Shown piece after piece: positions 1 through 6,106 of a DNA stretch of 6,396 nucleotides (its first letter is position 1; every line of letters begins with the position of its first letter). The stretch comes from Pseudonocardiales bacterium. Its GTDB lineage: Bacteria; Actinomycetota; Actinomycetes; Mycobacteriales; Pseudonocardiaceae. The translations under genes were made by a program, and so were the position numbers. The stretch covers positions 1 to 6,396 of the forward strand of contig JACDBJ010000118.1 in assembly GCA_013695005.1 (NCBI GenBank), read 5' to 3'. The notes below the pieces were generated by a model. It searched no databases. It was not told the DNA's origin and saw only the letters and a program-made list of their open reading frames with translations.

Positions 1-1
1 C

Positions 2-82
2 GTGGCCAACGGCCTCGACGAGCGATCGGCTGATGATCTTGCTGCGGCCATCCAGCGTGTGCTCGGCGCCGGGTCAGCGTGA
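2..82 (+). CDS. 3' end of an unidentified protein gene (partial)
   Basis: An open frame enters from the left edge and ends at TGA 80-82, giving 26 residues, ANGLDERSADDLAAAIQRVL in the middle and GAGSA at the end. It is alanine/leucine rich, amphipathic and probably helical. Such tails occur at the C-terminus of MarR-type regulators and many other actinobacterial proteins, so the family cannot be settled from this fragment. It converges on the phosphotransferase gene with only 31 bp between the two stops. The reading frame and codon use (mostly GC-ending codons) favour a real gene, but the fragment is short. Confidence 0.4.
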   Translation: MANGLDERSADDLAAAIQRVLGAGSA

Positions 83-113
83 CGCACCACTCACCGGCGG
101 CACGGCGACCCGG

Positions 114-1130
114 TCACGCTCGGTCGAGGGCCGCCAGCCCTGCGGCGGCCAGTGGCGGGACGGCGGCGCCGATGTTGTCGAACCCGGTCCCGCGGGTCAT
201 CCCCTGCGCGTACCGGGCGTGGATCCCCTCGGCGATCACCGCGACCTTGAAGTAACCCAGCGCGATGTAGAAGGCGATGTTCGGTAGGTCCCGGCCCGAG
301 GCCGTGGCGTAGCGCTGCAGGACGTCGTCGCGATCCGGCAGCAGCGGGCTGGTCGCCGCGGCGAACCCGCCGAGGATCGGGTCGAACGCGGCATCGGAGT
401 AGGCCAGGTGCAGGCCGAGGTCGGCCAGCGGGTCGCCGAGCGTCGACATCTCCCAGTCCACGATGGCGCGCACCGTGCCGGCGTCGTCGGGGTCGAGGAT
501 CGCGTTGTCGATCCGGAAGTCCCCGTGCACGATCGACGCGCCGGCTTCCGCCGGGCAGGCATCCGTCAGCAGGGCGTGCAGCTGCTCCAGGTCGGCAAGC
601 TCCCGGGTGGCGACGCGGGTCCACTGGTCGTACCAGCGCCGCACCTGGCGACCGAGGTAGCCCTGCGGCCTGCCGAACCCACCGAGGCCGACCGCCTCCG
701 GGTCGACGGCGTGCAACGCCGCGAGCACGTCGATCAGCCCGTGTCCGCACCGGGTGATCTCCTCCTCCGGTAGCGCATGCAGCTCGTCGCGGGCCCGGAT
801 GACTCGGCCAGCGACGTAGTCCACGACGGCGAACGGGACACCGAGCACCGACGTGTCCTCACACAGGGCCACGGCGCGCGCCACCGGGATCGGCGTGCCC
901 GACAGCGCCGCGACCACGCGGTACTCCCTTGCCATGTCGTGCGCCGACGGGGTCAGGCCACCCAGCGGCGGCCGCCGGAGCACCCACGTGGAGCGGCCAT
1001 CGGTGAGCCGGTAGGTGAGGTTGGACCGGCCGCCCTGCATCAGCTCCGCGCTCAGCTCGCCGGTGCCCGGCACCTCGGCGTCGAAGAACTTCTGCAGCGC
1101 GGGCAGGTCCAGCCCGTCCGGGCTGGTCAT
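114..1130 (-). CDS. Phosphotransferase family protein (APH fold, ACAD10/FadE36-like)
   Basis: 338 residues, the usual length for this family. It has the protein-kinase-like fold of aminoglycoside/choline phosphotransferases. Visible motifs: the nucleotide-loop region QGGRSNLTYRL (32-42); VLRRPP (50-55), the family's form of the strand that normally carries the ATP-contacting lysine; the Brenner catalytic motif HGDFRIDN (202-209, catalytic Asp204); and the metal-binding DWE (225-227) followed by LGDPLADLGLHL. The GFGRPQGYLGRQVRRWYDQW block (151-170) is typical of the branch found with acyl-CoA dehydrogenases, and fused to one in ACAD10. Known relatives are linked to fatty-acid or hydroxyacyl-CoA metabolism and do not usually act on antibiotics; the substrate here is unknown. 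The ATG at 1130 was chosen because homology begins just after it and because it overlaps the stop of a short upstream ORF as ATGA. Its own ribosome binding site is weak, so coupled translation is plausible. No acyl-CoA dehydrogenase gene lies next to it in this window. Confidence 0.93.
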   Translation of the reverse strand: MTSPDGLDLPALQKFFDAEVPGTGELSAELMQGGRSNLTYRLTDGRSTWVLRRPPLGGLTPSAHDMAREYRVVAALSGTPIPVARAVALCEDTSVLGVPFAVVDYVAGRVIRARDELHALPEEEITRCGHGLIDVLAALHAVDPEAVGLGGFGRPQGYLGRQVRRWYDQWTRVATRELADLEQLHALLTDACPAEAGASIVHGDFRIDNAILDPDDAGTVRAIVDWEMSTLGDPLADLGLHLAYSDAAFDPILGGFAAATSPLLPDRDDVLQRYATASGRDLPNIAFYIALGYFKVAVIAEGIHARYAQGMTRGTGFDNIGAAVPPLAAAGLAALDRA

Positions 1131-1198
1131 GGCGTGTGCCGCCGTACGACCCGGCGGGCGATGGTCAGCGGCTCGAACGACAGGTCGACATCGGACAT
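1127..1198 (-). CDS. 23-codon ORF coupled to the phosphotransferase gene; possible remnant of a flavin oxidoreductase N-terminus
   Basis: This ORF is small but has the best ribosome binding site nearby: AGGAGG at 1204-1209, five bases before the ATG at 1196-1198. It encodes MSDVDLSFEPLTIARR, then VVRRHTP, and stops in a TGA that overlaps the phosphotransferase ATG (ATGA, 1127-1130). Two readings are possible. It may be a short translated leader that feeds ribosomes to the weakly initiated phosphotransferase. It may instead be the first codons of a gene whose remainder was deleted: FEPLTI plus a basic segment resembles the N-terminus of Old Yellow Enzyme-type NADH:flavin oxidoreductases (FEPLTI-x-x-x-x-x-x-NR). 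The similarity is recalled from the family and covers under 20 residues, so it is suggestive only. A frameshift separating a true N-terminus of the phosphotransferase is less likely, since that protein already has normal length. Confidence 0.5.
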   Translation of the reverse strand: MSDVDLSFEPLTIARRVVRRHTP

Positions 1199-1257
1199 CG
1201 GCGCCTCCTGGCGTCCATATTCGCCGATGGGAGGCAGCGCGCCAATCCGTAAGCCCG

Positions 1258-1653
1258 TCAGGTCGCCCTGGCGCGGTGGCCGCGGACCTTGGCGAGGTTG
1301 CCGCAGCGCTCCATCGAGCACCACCGCCGCTGACCGGGTCGGGAGGCGTCGACGAACAGCAGGCCACAGTCCTCGGCGGCGCAGATCCCTGCCTGAGCTC
1401 GGCAGGTGCCGCGATCGAGGACGTCGTCAAGTGGACGATCCTGGTCGTCGACGAGCACCCCGTCGCCGAGGGCTTCCAGGCCTTCGGCGAGGTGTGGAGG
1501 CAGCGGCCTGATCCACCGGCGATCACCGTAGCCGTCGTCGCCCGACTGGCCGTTCCGGGAGCTCTCGTCGAGATCGAGGCGGTCGCCGCCGTACCAAGGT
1601 GAGCCCGCTGCACGCCCCTGACCTCGGGCAAGTGTCAGGGTGCCGTGGTTCAC
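1258..1653 (-). CDS. CGNR-type zinc-finger protein lacking a recognisable N-terminal domain (start uncertain, possibly a remnant)
   Basis: The C-terminal 45 residues are a clear CGNR zinc finger: C-x4-C (in GICAAEDCGLLFVDAS), then RPGQRRWCSMERCGNLAKVR, with four cysteines spaced as in the family. CGNR proteins are putative actinobacterial transcription regulators of about 180-200 residues, with an N-terminal ABATE domain of 100 or more residues opening in a LDFVNT-like motif. Here only about 65-85 residues precede the finger, and no LDFVNT motif is seen (nearest is GGDRLDLDESS). The last family residue Arg is also changed (CGNL). The open frame runs up to 1740, but that would overlap the divergent small gene. 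GTG codons at 1653 and 1659 avoid most of the overlap, though neither has a convincing ribosome binding site; an internal GTG at 1458 would leave just the finger. The ORF may be a compact variant or a 5'-truncated pseudogene. The zinc-finger assignment is firm; the start and functionality are not. Confidence 0.6.
   Translation of the reverse strand: MNHGTLTLARGQGRAAGSPWYGGDRLDLDESSRNGQSGDDGYGDRRWIRPLPPHLAEGLEALGDGVLVDDQDRPLDDVLDRGTCRAQAGICAAEDCGLLFVDASRPGQRRWCSMERCGNLAKVRGHRARAT
1616..1640. promoter_or_regulatory. Inverted repeat CCCTGAC-N11-GTCAGGG between divergent genes
   Basis: Perfect 7-bp arms (1616-1622 and 1634-1640) are separated by 11 bp. They lie just upstream of the ribosome binding site of the plus-strand small gene and near the uncertain 5' end of the CGNR ORF. 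The spacing would suit a dimeric DNA-binding protein; it could also fold as a 5' UTR hairpin. If the CGNR ORF begins at 1653 the repeat is inside its first codons. Function is inferred from position only. Confidence 0.25.
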
Positions 1654-1674
1654 TCGCACACGGAGGTGTCCGCC

Positions 1675-1863
1675 ATGTCGCTCGTACGCGGCTACATGCG
1701 CGGCCGGAGCTGGGTGGTTGCCCATTGGCGCCGGCCGCACCGCGACGAGCCAGGGCAGCTGCCGATGCCGTGCAACGGCGACGAGCCGACGGCCGCGACG
1801 CCGCCCAGCCGTCGGCGCGGTCCGGAGGACCTGCCACGCCAGGCGACGCCGCCCCAGCCCTAG
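1675..1863 (+). CDS. Small hypothetical protein, 62 aa, with VRGYxR / VxxHWRRP motif
   Basis: The ATG at 1675 has a good ribosome binding site (GGAGG at 1662-1666, eight bases upstream), which is why this start is preferred to the in-frame ATG at 1645. The protein begins MSLVRGYMRGRSWVVAHWRR. This N-terminal pattern (V-R-G-Y-x-R, then V-x-x-H-x-R-x-P) resembles a short motif in small actinobacterial proteins of unknown role, often written VRGYTRSDGTYVRGH. The rest is proline- and arginine-rich with no predicted helix, membrane segment or signal peptide, and a single cysteine. It stands alone on the plus strand, diverging from the CGNR ORF and ending 9 bp before the convergent permease stop. 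The proline/arginine-rich tail could be low-complexity read-through, so the call rests on the ribosome binding site and the motif. Confidence 0.5.
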   Translation: MSLVRGYMRGRSWVVAHWRRPHRDEPGQLPMPCNGDEPTAATPPSRRRGPEDLPRQATPPQP

Positions 1864-1872
1864 CGCCTCCGG

Positions 1873-2666
1873 CTACAGCCCAAGCCGGGCGGGATCGCGG
1901 TTGTAGGCCGCTCGCGCCCACAGGTAGCCACCGACAGCGATCACGACGCACCAAGCGGCGGCGATGACGGCGCTGTTGCCGATCGGCGTACCCAGCAGCA
2001 GCCCCCGCAACGTGTCGATCATCGGCGTGAACGGCATGTGCTCGGCGAACCAGCGCATCCCAGCCGGCATCGACTCCGGGCTGACGAAGGCGCTGCTGAA
2101 GAACGGCCCGAACTGGAACAGGAGCGTGGAGCCGTTCGCCCCCTCTGGGCTCTTGGCTACCATCCCGAGAGCGACAGCGAGCCAGGTGAAGGCGAGGACG
2201 TAGATCGCGAGGACGCCGATCGACGCGAGCCATTCGACGGGGCCTGCGGTCGGCCGGAAACCGATCAGCAGCGCGACACCGAGGACGATGAAGATGCTGA
2301 CCATCGTCCGGATGACGCTTCCGACGACATGTCCAGTCAGCACCGAGGCTCGCGATATCGCCATGGTCCGGAACCGGGCGATGATGCCCTCGGTCATGTC
2401 GGAGTTGACGCCCACGGCGGTCGAGGCACATCCGCTGCCCACCGCCATCAGCAGGAGTCCGGGCACCAGATAGTTGATGTAGGACGTGCCGCCACCCGCC
2501 GCCCCGAGGGCTGCGCTCATCGCGCCGCCGAACACGTACACGAACAGCAGCAGCATGAACGTCGGAAGGCCCACGGTGTTGATGGTCATGACGGGATAGC
2601 GCTGAAGGTGCCGGAAGTCGCGGCGCAGCATGGTGGCCGCGTCGCTCACGGCGTAGGAAACGGTGC

Positions 2667-2670
<4 letters not shown>
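1873..2670 (-). CDS. ABC-2 type exporter permease (DrrB-like)
   Basis: 265 residues, normal for the DrrB/ABC-2 family. It is an inner-membrane protein with about six hydrophobic segments, roughly 33-50, 68-88, 113-138, 146-170, 181-197 and 233-253. Family hallmarks are present: the cytoplasmic EGIIARFRTMAISRASVLTG (94-113), which in relatives contacts the ATPase; the QFGPFFSSAFVSPESMPAGM block (186-205); and HMPFTPMIDTLRGLLLG (211-227). Characterised relatives export daunorubicin/doxorubicin or complex lipids, but the family is broad and the substrate cannot be read from sequence. The ATG at 2670 overlaps the stop of the upstream ATPase gene (ATGA), indicating coupled translation and a fixed stoichiometry, as usual for DrrA/DrrB pairs. 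It is the last gene of the operon and ends 9 bp from a convergent gene; no clear terminator is visible. Confidence 0.95.
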
Positions 2671-3620
<950 letters not shown>

Positions 3621-3655
3621 TGGATTCCCCTCGTTCCGTGGATAGGCGAGTCGGC

Positions 3656-4498
3656 TCAGGAGCGGCGGATGACGATGTCGCCGTAGGAGCTGCGGGCCCG
3701 CACCTCGACCGTCTCGTCGGACGGCTTCGGTCCGTCGGACGCGTCCAGGGAGTTGCGTATGTGGCCGAACCCGGAGCGGACGTCGAGCAGGGCCGCGGTG
3801 CCCGTCCGGATGCCGATCTCGAGCTGGCCGAATGCGGTATCGAGCGCGATCGAGCCGCGCACGGCCTCGCCGACCCGGATGCTGCCACTGGCGGTCGTGG
3901 CGCGGACCCCGGCGTGCGCCCGGTCCACGGCGATATCCCCGTTGGCGGCGCTGCACCGCAGGTCACCGGTGACCTCGCCGACCCAGCTGTTGCCGTTGAG
4001 GTTCTTGATCTCTGCCGTGCCGGCGACCTCGCGGAGACGTATCTCGCCGGATCCGGTGACGTGGCTGTCGCCATCGGCATGATCCACCGTGACGTCCCCG
4101 CCGGTCGTGCTGAGGTGCAGCGGGCCGGTGCGGTCGAGCCAGATGTGGCCGGTGGAGGACTTGATCCGGCATTCGCCGAGCCGACCCTCGCCCCGAAAGT
4201 CCGCCATCGCCGCGTCACCCTGCACATGCGAGCCCGTCGGCAGCTCGATCGACACCTCGATCGACCCGCCGGTACCGAAGAGGCTGTAGTGCTTTCGTTT
4301 CGGCGCCTTGACCACAAGTCTGCCGTGGGAGAGCTCGACGCGGGTCTGTTCCGCGGCCGTCACGTCGATCTCGCTGGCGGGGTCGCTCGGGCGCACCTCG
4401 ACGACGGTGTCGGCGCGGTCGCTCGCGATGACCCGAACGTCACCGACGATCGGAGCGACCTCGACCGAGATCGGCTCGGGGGTGTCGAAAGCTGGCAT
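3656..4498 (-). CDS. DUF4097 family beta-strand repeat protein
   Basis: 280 residues with no signal peptide, membrane segment or lipobox, so predicted cytoplasmic. From about residue 75 it is built of short beta repeats with glycine turns: SSTGHIW (114-120), STTGGDVTV (130-138), GSGEIRL (149-155), NGNSWV (168-173), ANGDIAV (185-191), ASGSIRV (203-209), GFGHIRN (243-249) and SYGDIVI (271-277), as expected for the right-handed beta-helix fold of DUF4097/adhesin-like proteins. The N-terminal 70 residues are a separate beta-rich part. Some DUF4097-family proteins in other bacteria are secreted or envelope-linked; this soluble form has no established function. The start at 4498 has a strong ribosome binding site (AGGAGGT ending six bases upstream). 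It lies 30 bp after the RHH gene and 35 bp before the ATPase gene, so all are probably one transcript. A role as a scaffold or sensor partner of the RHH protein is inference only. Confidence 0.9.
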   Translation of the reverse strand: MPAFDTPEPISVEVAPIVGDVRVIASDRADTVVEVRPSDPASEIDVTAAEQTRVELSHGRLVVKAPKRKHYSLFGTGGSIEVSIELPTGSHVQGDAAMADFRGEGRLGECRIKSSTGHIWLDRTGPLHLSTTGGDVTVDHADGDSHVTGSGEIRLREVAGTAEIKNLNGNSWVGEVTGDLRCSAANGDIAVDRAHAGVRATTASGSIRVGEAVRGSIALDTAFGQLEIGIRTGTAALLDVRSGFGHIRNSLDASDGPKPSDETVEVRARSSYGDIVIRRS

Positions 4499-4528
4499 CG
4501 CGTGACCTCCTGGGTCCGTGGTCGGCGA

Positions 4529-5086
4529 CTAGCGCACCCAGCCGGTGTAGCGCTGCCCACCGCGTGGGCTGCGCTCCCGGGAGGTGCGGTCGCTGTCGTG
4601 GGGCTCCAACGCGGCCTCGGTCGCCCGCACGAGCCAGGCGTTCACCGACAGCCGCTCCCGGGCGGCGGCTTCCTCGACGCGGAGCTTGAGGGAGTCGGGC
4701 AGGCGCAGGTTGATCCGCGAGGTACCGCCGTCCTCGGCCTCCGTCGCCGACGGAGGCGACGTCCCGGCAGCTGCTGCGGCGTGATGTGCAGGCTCGGATC
4801 CGACGTCGGCGGCGCCCTCGAACAGCTCGTCGCTCGGCGGTGGTGTCACGACGAAGCTGGGGTCACGTCCCCGCAGGCGGACGTCGACCGAGCCCGGCGC
4901 CAGGTCGCGGGTGATCTCGTCCGCAGCAGCCGACAGCGCCTCGAGCAGGACAAGCCGGGCCGCCGACTCGAGCGGCGCGGTGAGCCGCTCGGCCAGCGCG
5001 CGCGCCTCGTCGCCACCGGCCTCGGCGGCTACCGCCAGCTCATGCCGAAGAGTCTCGACGTACGACCTGAGGTCCATGGGAGCCAT
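4529..5086 (-). CDS. Ribbon-helix-helix (Arc/HicB-type) DNA-binding protein, first gene of the exporter operon
   Basis: 185 residues from ATG 5086. The C-terminal part contains a ribbon-helix-helix domain at about 123-160: the strand SRINLRLP (123-130) followed by helices DSLKLRVEEAAARERLSVNA and WLVRATEAAL. This is the form found in Arc/CopG and in the DNA-binding end of HicB antitoxins; such proteins bind operators as dimers through the strand. Residues 1-80 form a mostly helical domain (RSYVETLRHELAVAAEAGG onward) joined by a proline/alanine-rich linker (81-122). The tail RGGQRYTGWVR is basic. No HicA-like toxin gene is adjacent, so a toxin-antitoxin role is not supported; it more likely regulates its own operon. 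The start was set at 5086 because a TATGAT box lies six bases upstream, which fits leaderless transcription, and there is no ribosome binding site. The in-frame ATG at 5077 is an alternative, and the open frame extends to 5185 without coding character. Confidence 0.85.
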   Translation of the reverse strand: MAPMDLRSYVETLRHELAVAAEAGGDEARALAERLTAPLESAARLVLLEALSAAADEITRDLAPGSVDVRLRGRDPSFVVTPPPSDELFEGAADVGSEPAHHAAAAAGTSPPSATEAEDGGTSRINLRLPDSLKLRVEEAAARERLSVNAWLVRATEAALEPHDSDRTSRERSPRGGQRYTGWVR

Positions 5087-5092
5087 ATTGGC

Positions 5093-5098
5093 ATCATA
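5093..5098 (-). promoter_or_regulatory. -10 element for leaderless transcription of the RHH operon
   Basis: TATGAT on the minus strand is followed by GCCAAT and then the ATG at 5086, so a start 6-7 bases downstream falls on the start codon. Leaderless mRNAs are common in actinomycetes. No good -35 hexamer is found 16-18 bp upstream (TATGGC or similar), so activity may be weak or depend on an activator. Confidence 0.45.
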
Positions 5099-5104
5099 CT
5101 GGCT

Positions 5105-5125
5105 CCACTGCAAGTGCCATAGTGG
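5105..5125. promoter_or_regulatory. Candidate operator with AGTGG/CCACT half-sites next to the RHH promoter
   Basis: Immediately upstream of the TATGAT box, the plus strand reads CCACTGCAAGTGCCATAGTGG. CCACT (5105-5109) and AGTGG (5121-5125) are inverted half-sites 11 bp apart, with an internal CACT-GCA-AGTG inverted repeat. RHH regulators commonly bind clustered 4-5 bp half-sites overlapping their own promoters, so autoregulation is plausible. The assignment rests on position and symmetry only. Confidence 0.3.
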
Positions 5126-5245
5126 CTCGCGCACGCGCGTTCGGCCCGACCCAGGGGGTCCGTCATGGAGGCGGCAGTCGTCCACACCCCATTAGTTGGC
5201 GAGCTATGGGCGCAATTTTCTGGAAGGCCTCGATGCCATTCACGT

Positions 5246-5317
5246 GGCAATTGCCGAACCGAGGAACCCGTTGCCAACGACCTCTCGCTAAAGCCACAGT
5301 GACGTTCGGCAATCACC
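5246..5317 (-). repeat. Long inverted repeat / 14-bp helix
   Basis: GTTCGGCAAT (5304-5313) is the exact reverse complement of ATTGCCGAAC (5250-5259). On the minus strand the pairing extends to 14 bp, GGUGAUUGCCGAAC (5317-5304) with GUUCGGCAAUUGCC (5259-5246), through one U-G and one G-U pair that would be A-C mismatches on the plus strand. The 44-nt loop contains the near-palindrome CGTTGCCAACG (5269-5279), and the 3' arm itself includes the 10-bp palindrome GGCAATTGCC (5246-5255). It could be part of a larger minus-strand RNA, or a cluster of protein-binding sites with a shared TTGCC core. Confidence 0.4.
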
Positions 5318-5389
5318 GAGCCAGTTTCGAGGTAACTGAGTGGTGCAGGGCCAGAGCAGTGGCGCTCAAGGATACTCTAGGTAACATTC

Positions 5390-5491
5390 AGGGCGAGGCT
5401 CGGCGCCGCCGATCGACAGAACACTGCCGGATGGGGTGGCGACGCCGAGCCTCACCTTCTTACGCCCTGTGAGGGGGTAATCGCAGGGCGT
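5390..5491 (-). ncRNA. Candidate structured small RNA or structured leader (two abutting hairpins)
   Basis: Read on the minus strand, a start about 5-7 bases after the TAGAAT box gives an RNA that opens with a hairpin: arms CTTACGCCCTG (5494-5484) and CAGGGCGTAAG (5469-5459), exact over 11 bp, around a loop containing CCCCC. Two bases later comes a 19-bp helix, GGUGAGGCUCGGCGUCGCC (5456-5438) with its partner at 5410-5392, including two U-G pairs. Inside it an internal loop with ACCCCAUC precedes a 6-bp hairpin CGGCAG-UGUU-CUGUCG (5429-5414). The U-G pairs would be A-C mismatches on the plus strand, which supports minus-strand transcription. No U-tract follows, so the 3' end is unknown. The two-hairpin, C-rich-loop plan recalls the actinobacterial 6C RNA, but the C-runs are 5 and 4 rather than at least 6. 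Alternatives are a 400-nt 5' leader of the RHH operon, an operator overlapping a start site, or a terminator of the upstream gene. Confidence 0.4.
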
Positions 5492-5495
5492 AAGT

Positions 5496-5525
5496 ATTCT
5501 AACGATCTTAGATTCGATCTTGCAA
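5496..5525 (-). promoter_or_regulatory. SigA-type promoter, TTGCAA-N18-TAGAAT
   Basis: On the minus strand TTGCAA (5525-5520) is followed after 18 bp by TAGAAT (5501-5496), matching the -35 and -10 consensus at 4 of 6 and 5 of 6 positions. A start 5-7 bases downstream falls at 5491-5489, inside the first arm of the 11-bp inverted repeat. It lies 23 bp beyond the stop of the hypothetical gene at 5549. This is the best-matching promoter I find in the window. Confidence 0.55.
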
Positions 5526-5548
5526 TCCCTTGTCCCGCTATCGGGTGC

Positions 5549-6106
5549 TCACCGTTCGGATGTCGGACTGGTCCGCGGAGTTGGCAAGTTGAGTTCCTCC
5601 ACCTGGCGACGCCACGCCATGAGCCTGGTCGCCAACTCGCCGCCCACTCCGTCATCGACCAGCGGGCAGGAGTTGAGCGGCGCGGCGGCCAGCCTGTCGA
5701 GCAGCGCATCGTCGGATGCGACGTCATGAGTCGCTGTCAGCAACGTGCCCTGTTCTGGTAGGCGGATTCCGAGGGCTGCGCGGGTGCCCGCATGGCTCTG
5801 GGCCAGCGGGATGGGGCACCTCGGTCCGTGACGCGGGCTGGACGACGCCGGGGACGGCGACTCGGACGGCCGGGCCCCCGGGCCGGGCGCGCGGCCTGCA
5901 GCGGGGCGGCGCCGTTGACATGTCTTGGACACCATGGGGCCGCCCAGTGCGCGCCCTCGCAGCCGGGCCGCGGAGGTGCGGAAGATGACTGCGGGTCTTG
6001 GCAGCGGGCCTCCTGCTTGCAGGAACCGACCGATGACGAGGCCTACGCCGACGCTTACGACGCACCACAATCCGATGCCGGACAGAATCCAACTTACGGT
6101 GCTCAC
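5549..6106 (-). CDS. Hypothetical protein with one N-terminal membrane helix
   Basis: 185 residues from GTG 6106, chosen because GGGAGG lies five bases upstream and because the hydrophobic helix follows directly; the open frame extends to 6217 without coding character. Residues 4-29 (VSWILSGIGLWCVVSVGVGL then VIGRFL) form one transmembrane segment. This opening resembles short actinobacterial membrane peptides that usually end soon after about 40-60 residues. Here a low-complexity Pro/Arg/Ser stretch (35-105) follows, then a more protein-like part, ASDDALLDRLAAAPLNSC (130-147) and ELATRLMAWRRQVEELNLP (157-175). That end vaguely recalls the DDALLDAL...LLAAWRxEV segment of anti-sigma factors such as RsdA, but not strongly enough to assign. 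It may be one unusual protein, or a short membrane gene fused by mutation to a degraded neighbour. The start is well supported; the full length is less so. Confidence 0.5.
   Translation of the reverse strand: MSTVSWILSGIGLWCVVSVGVGLVIGRFLQAGGPLPRPAVIFRTSAARLRGRALGGPMVSKTCQRRRPAAGRAPGPGARPSESPSPASSSPRHGPRCPIPLAQSHAGTRAALGIRLPEQGTLLTATHDVASDDALLDRLAAAPLNSCPLVDDGVGGELATRLMAWRRQVEELNLPTPRTSPTSER

Larger units (their letters stand above)
5087..5548. other. 462-bp gene-free region, less GC-rich, with structured-RNA signals
   Basis: No convincing protein gene lies between the RHH gene and the hypothetical gene to its right. Two open frames (plus 5122-5472, minus 5029-5316) have mixed codon use, no ribosome binding site and no recognisable motif. 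The region contains the promoter, the two adjacent hairpins and the distal long helix described separately, and also a direct repeat CGATCTT (5503-5509 and 5515-5521) inside the promoter spacer and -35 edge. All the structure reads best on the minus strand, toward the RHH operon. Confidence 0.6.

Noticed and set aside
76..120. Inverted repeat AGCGTGAC / GTCACGCT between the two convergent genes, possibly a terminator
   Set aside because: It arises because both genes end in GCG-TGA-C; the stem is only 8 bp with a 29-nt loop and no T-tract follows on either strand.
91..773. Several long open frames on both strands across the phosphotransferase gene
   Set aside because: They are shadows of the phosphotransferase frame: arginine/proline-rich, without motifs or ribosome binding sites, while the phosphotransferase frame carries all catalytic motifs.
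1819..1831. GGTCC-GGA-GGACC hairpin downstream of the permease stop as terminator
   Set aside because: Five-bp arms with a three-base loop and no T-tract, inside the convergent small gene; such short GC palindromes are common by chance at this composition.
4529..5086. HicA/HicB toxin-antitoxin system
   Set aside because: Only the HicB-like ribbon-helix-helix domain is present; no small HicA-like ORF lies on either side, and the gene is in an exporter operon.
5029..5316. 95-residue minus-strand open frame overlapping the RHH start
   Set aside because: No ribosome binding site or motif, and its 3' part overlaps the RHH coding frame, which is much better supported.
5122..5472. 116-residue plus-strand open frame in the gene-free region
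   Set aside because: No ribosome binding site, mixed codon use, no motif, and it runs through the hairpin structures. Short repeats such as VTFGN and TLGN within it follow from the repeated nucleotide cores.
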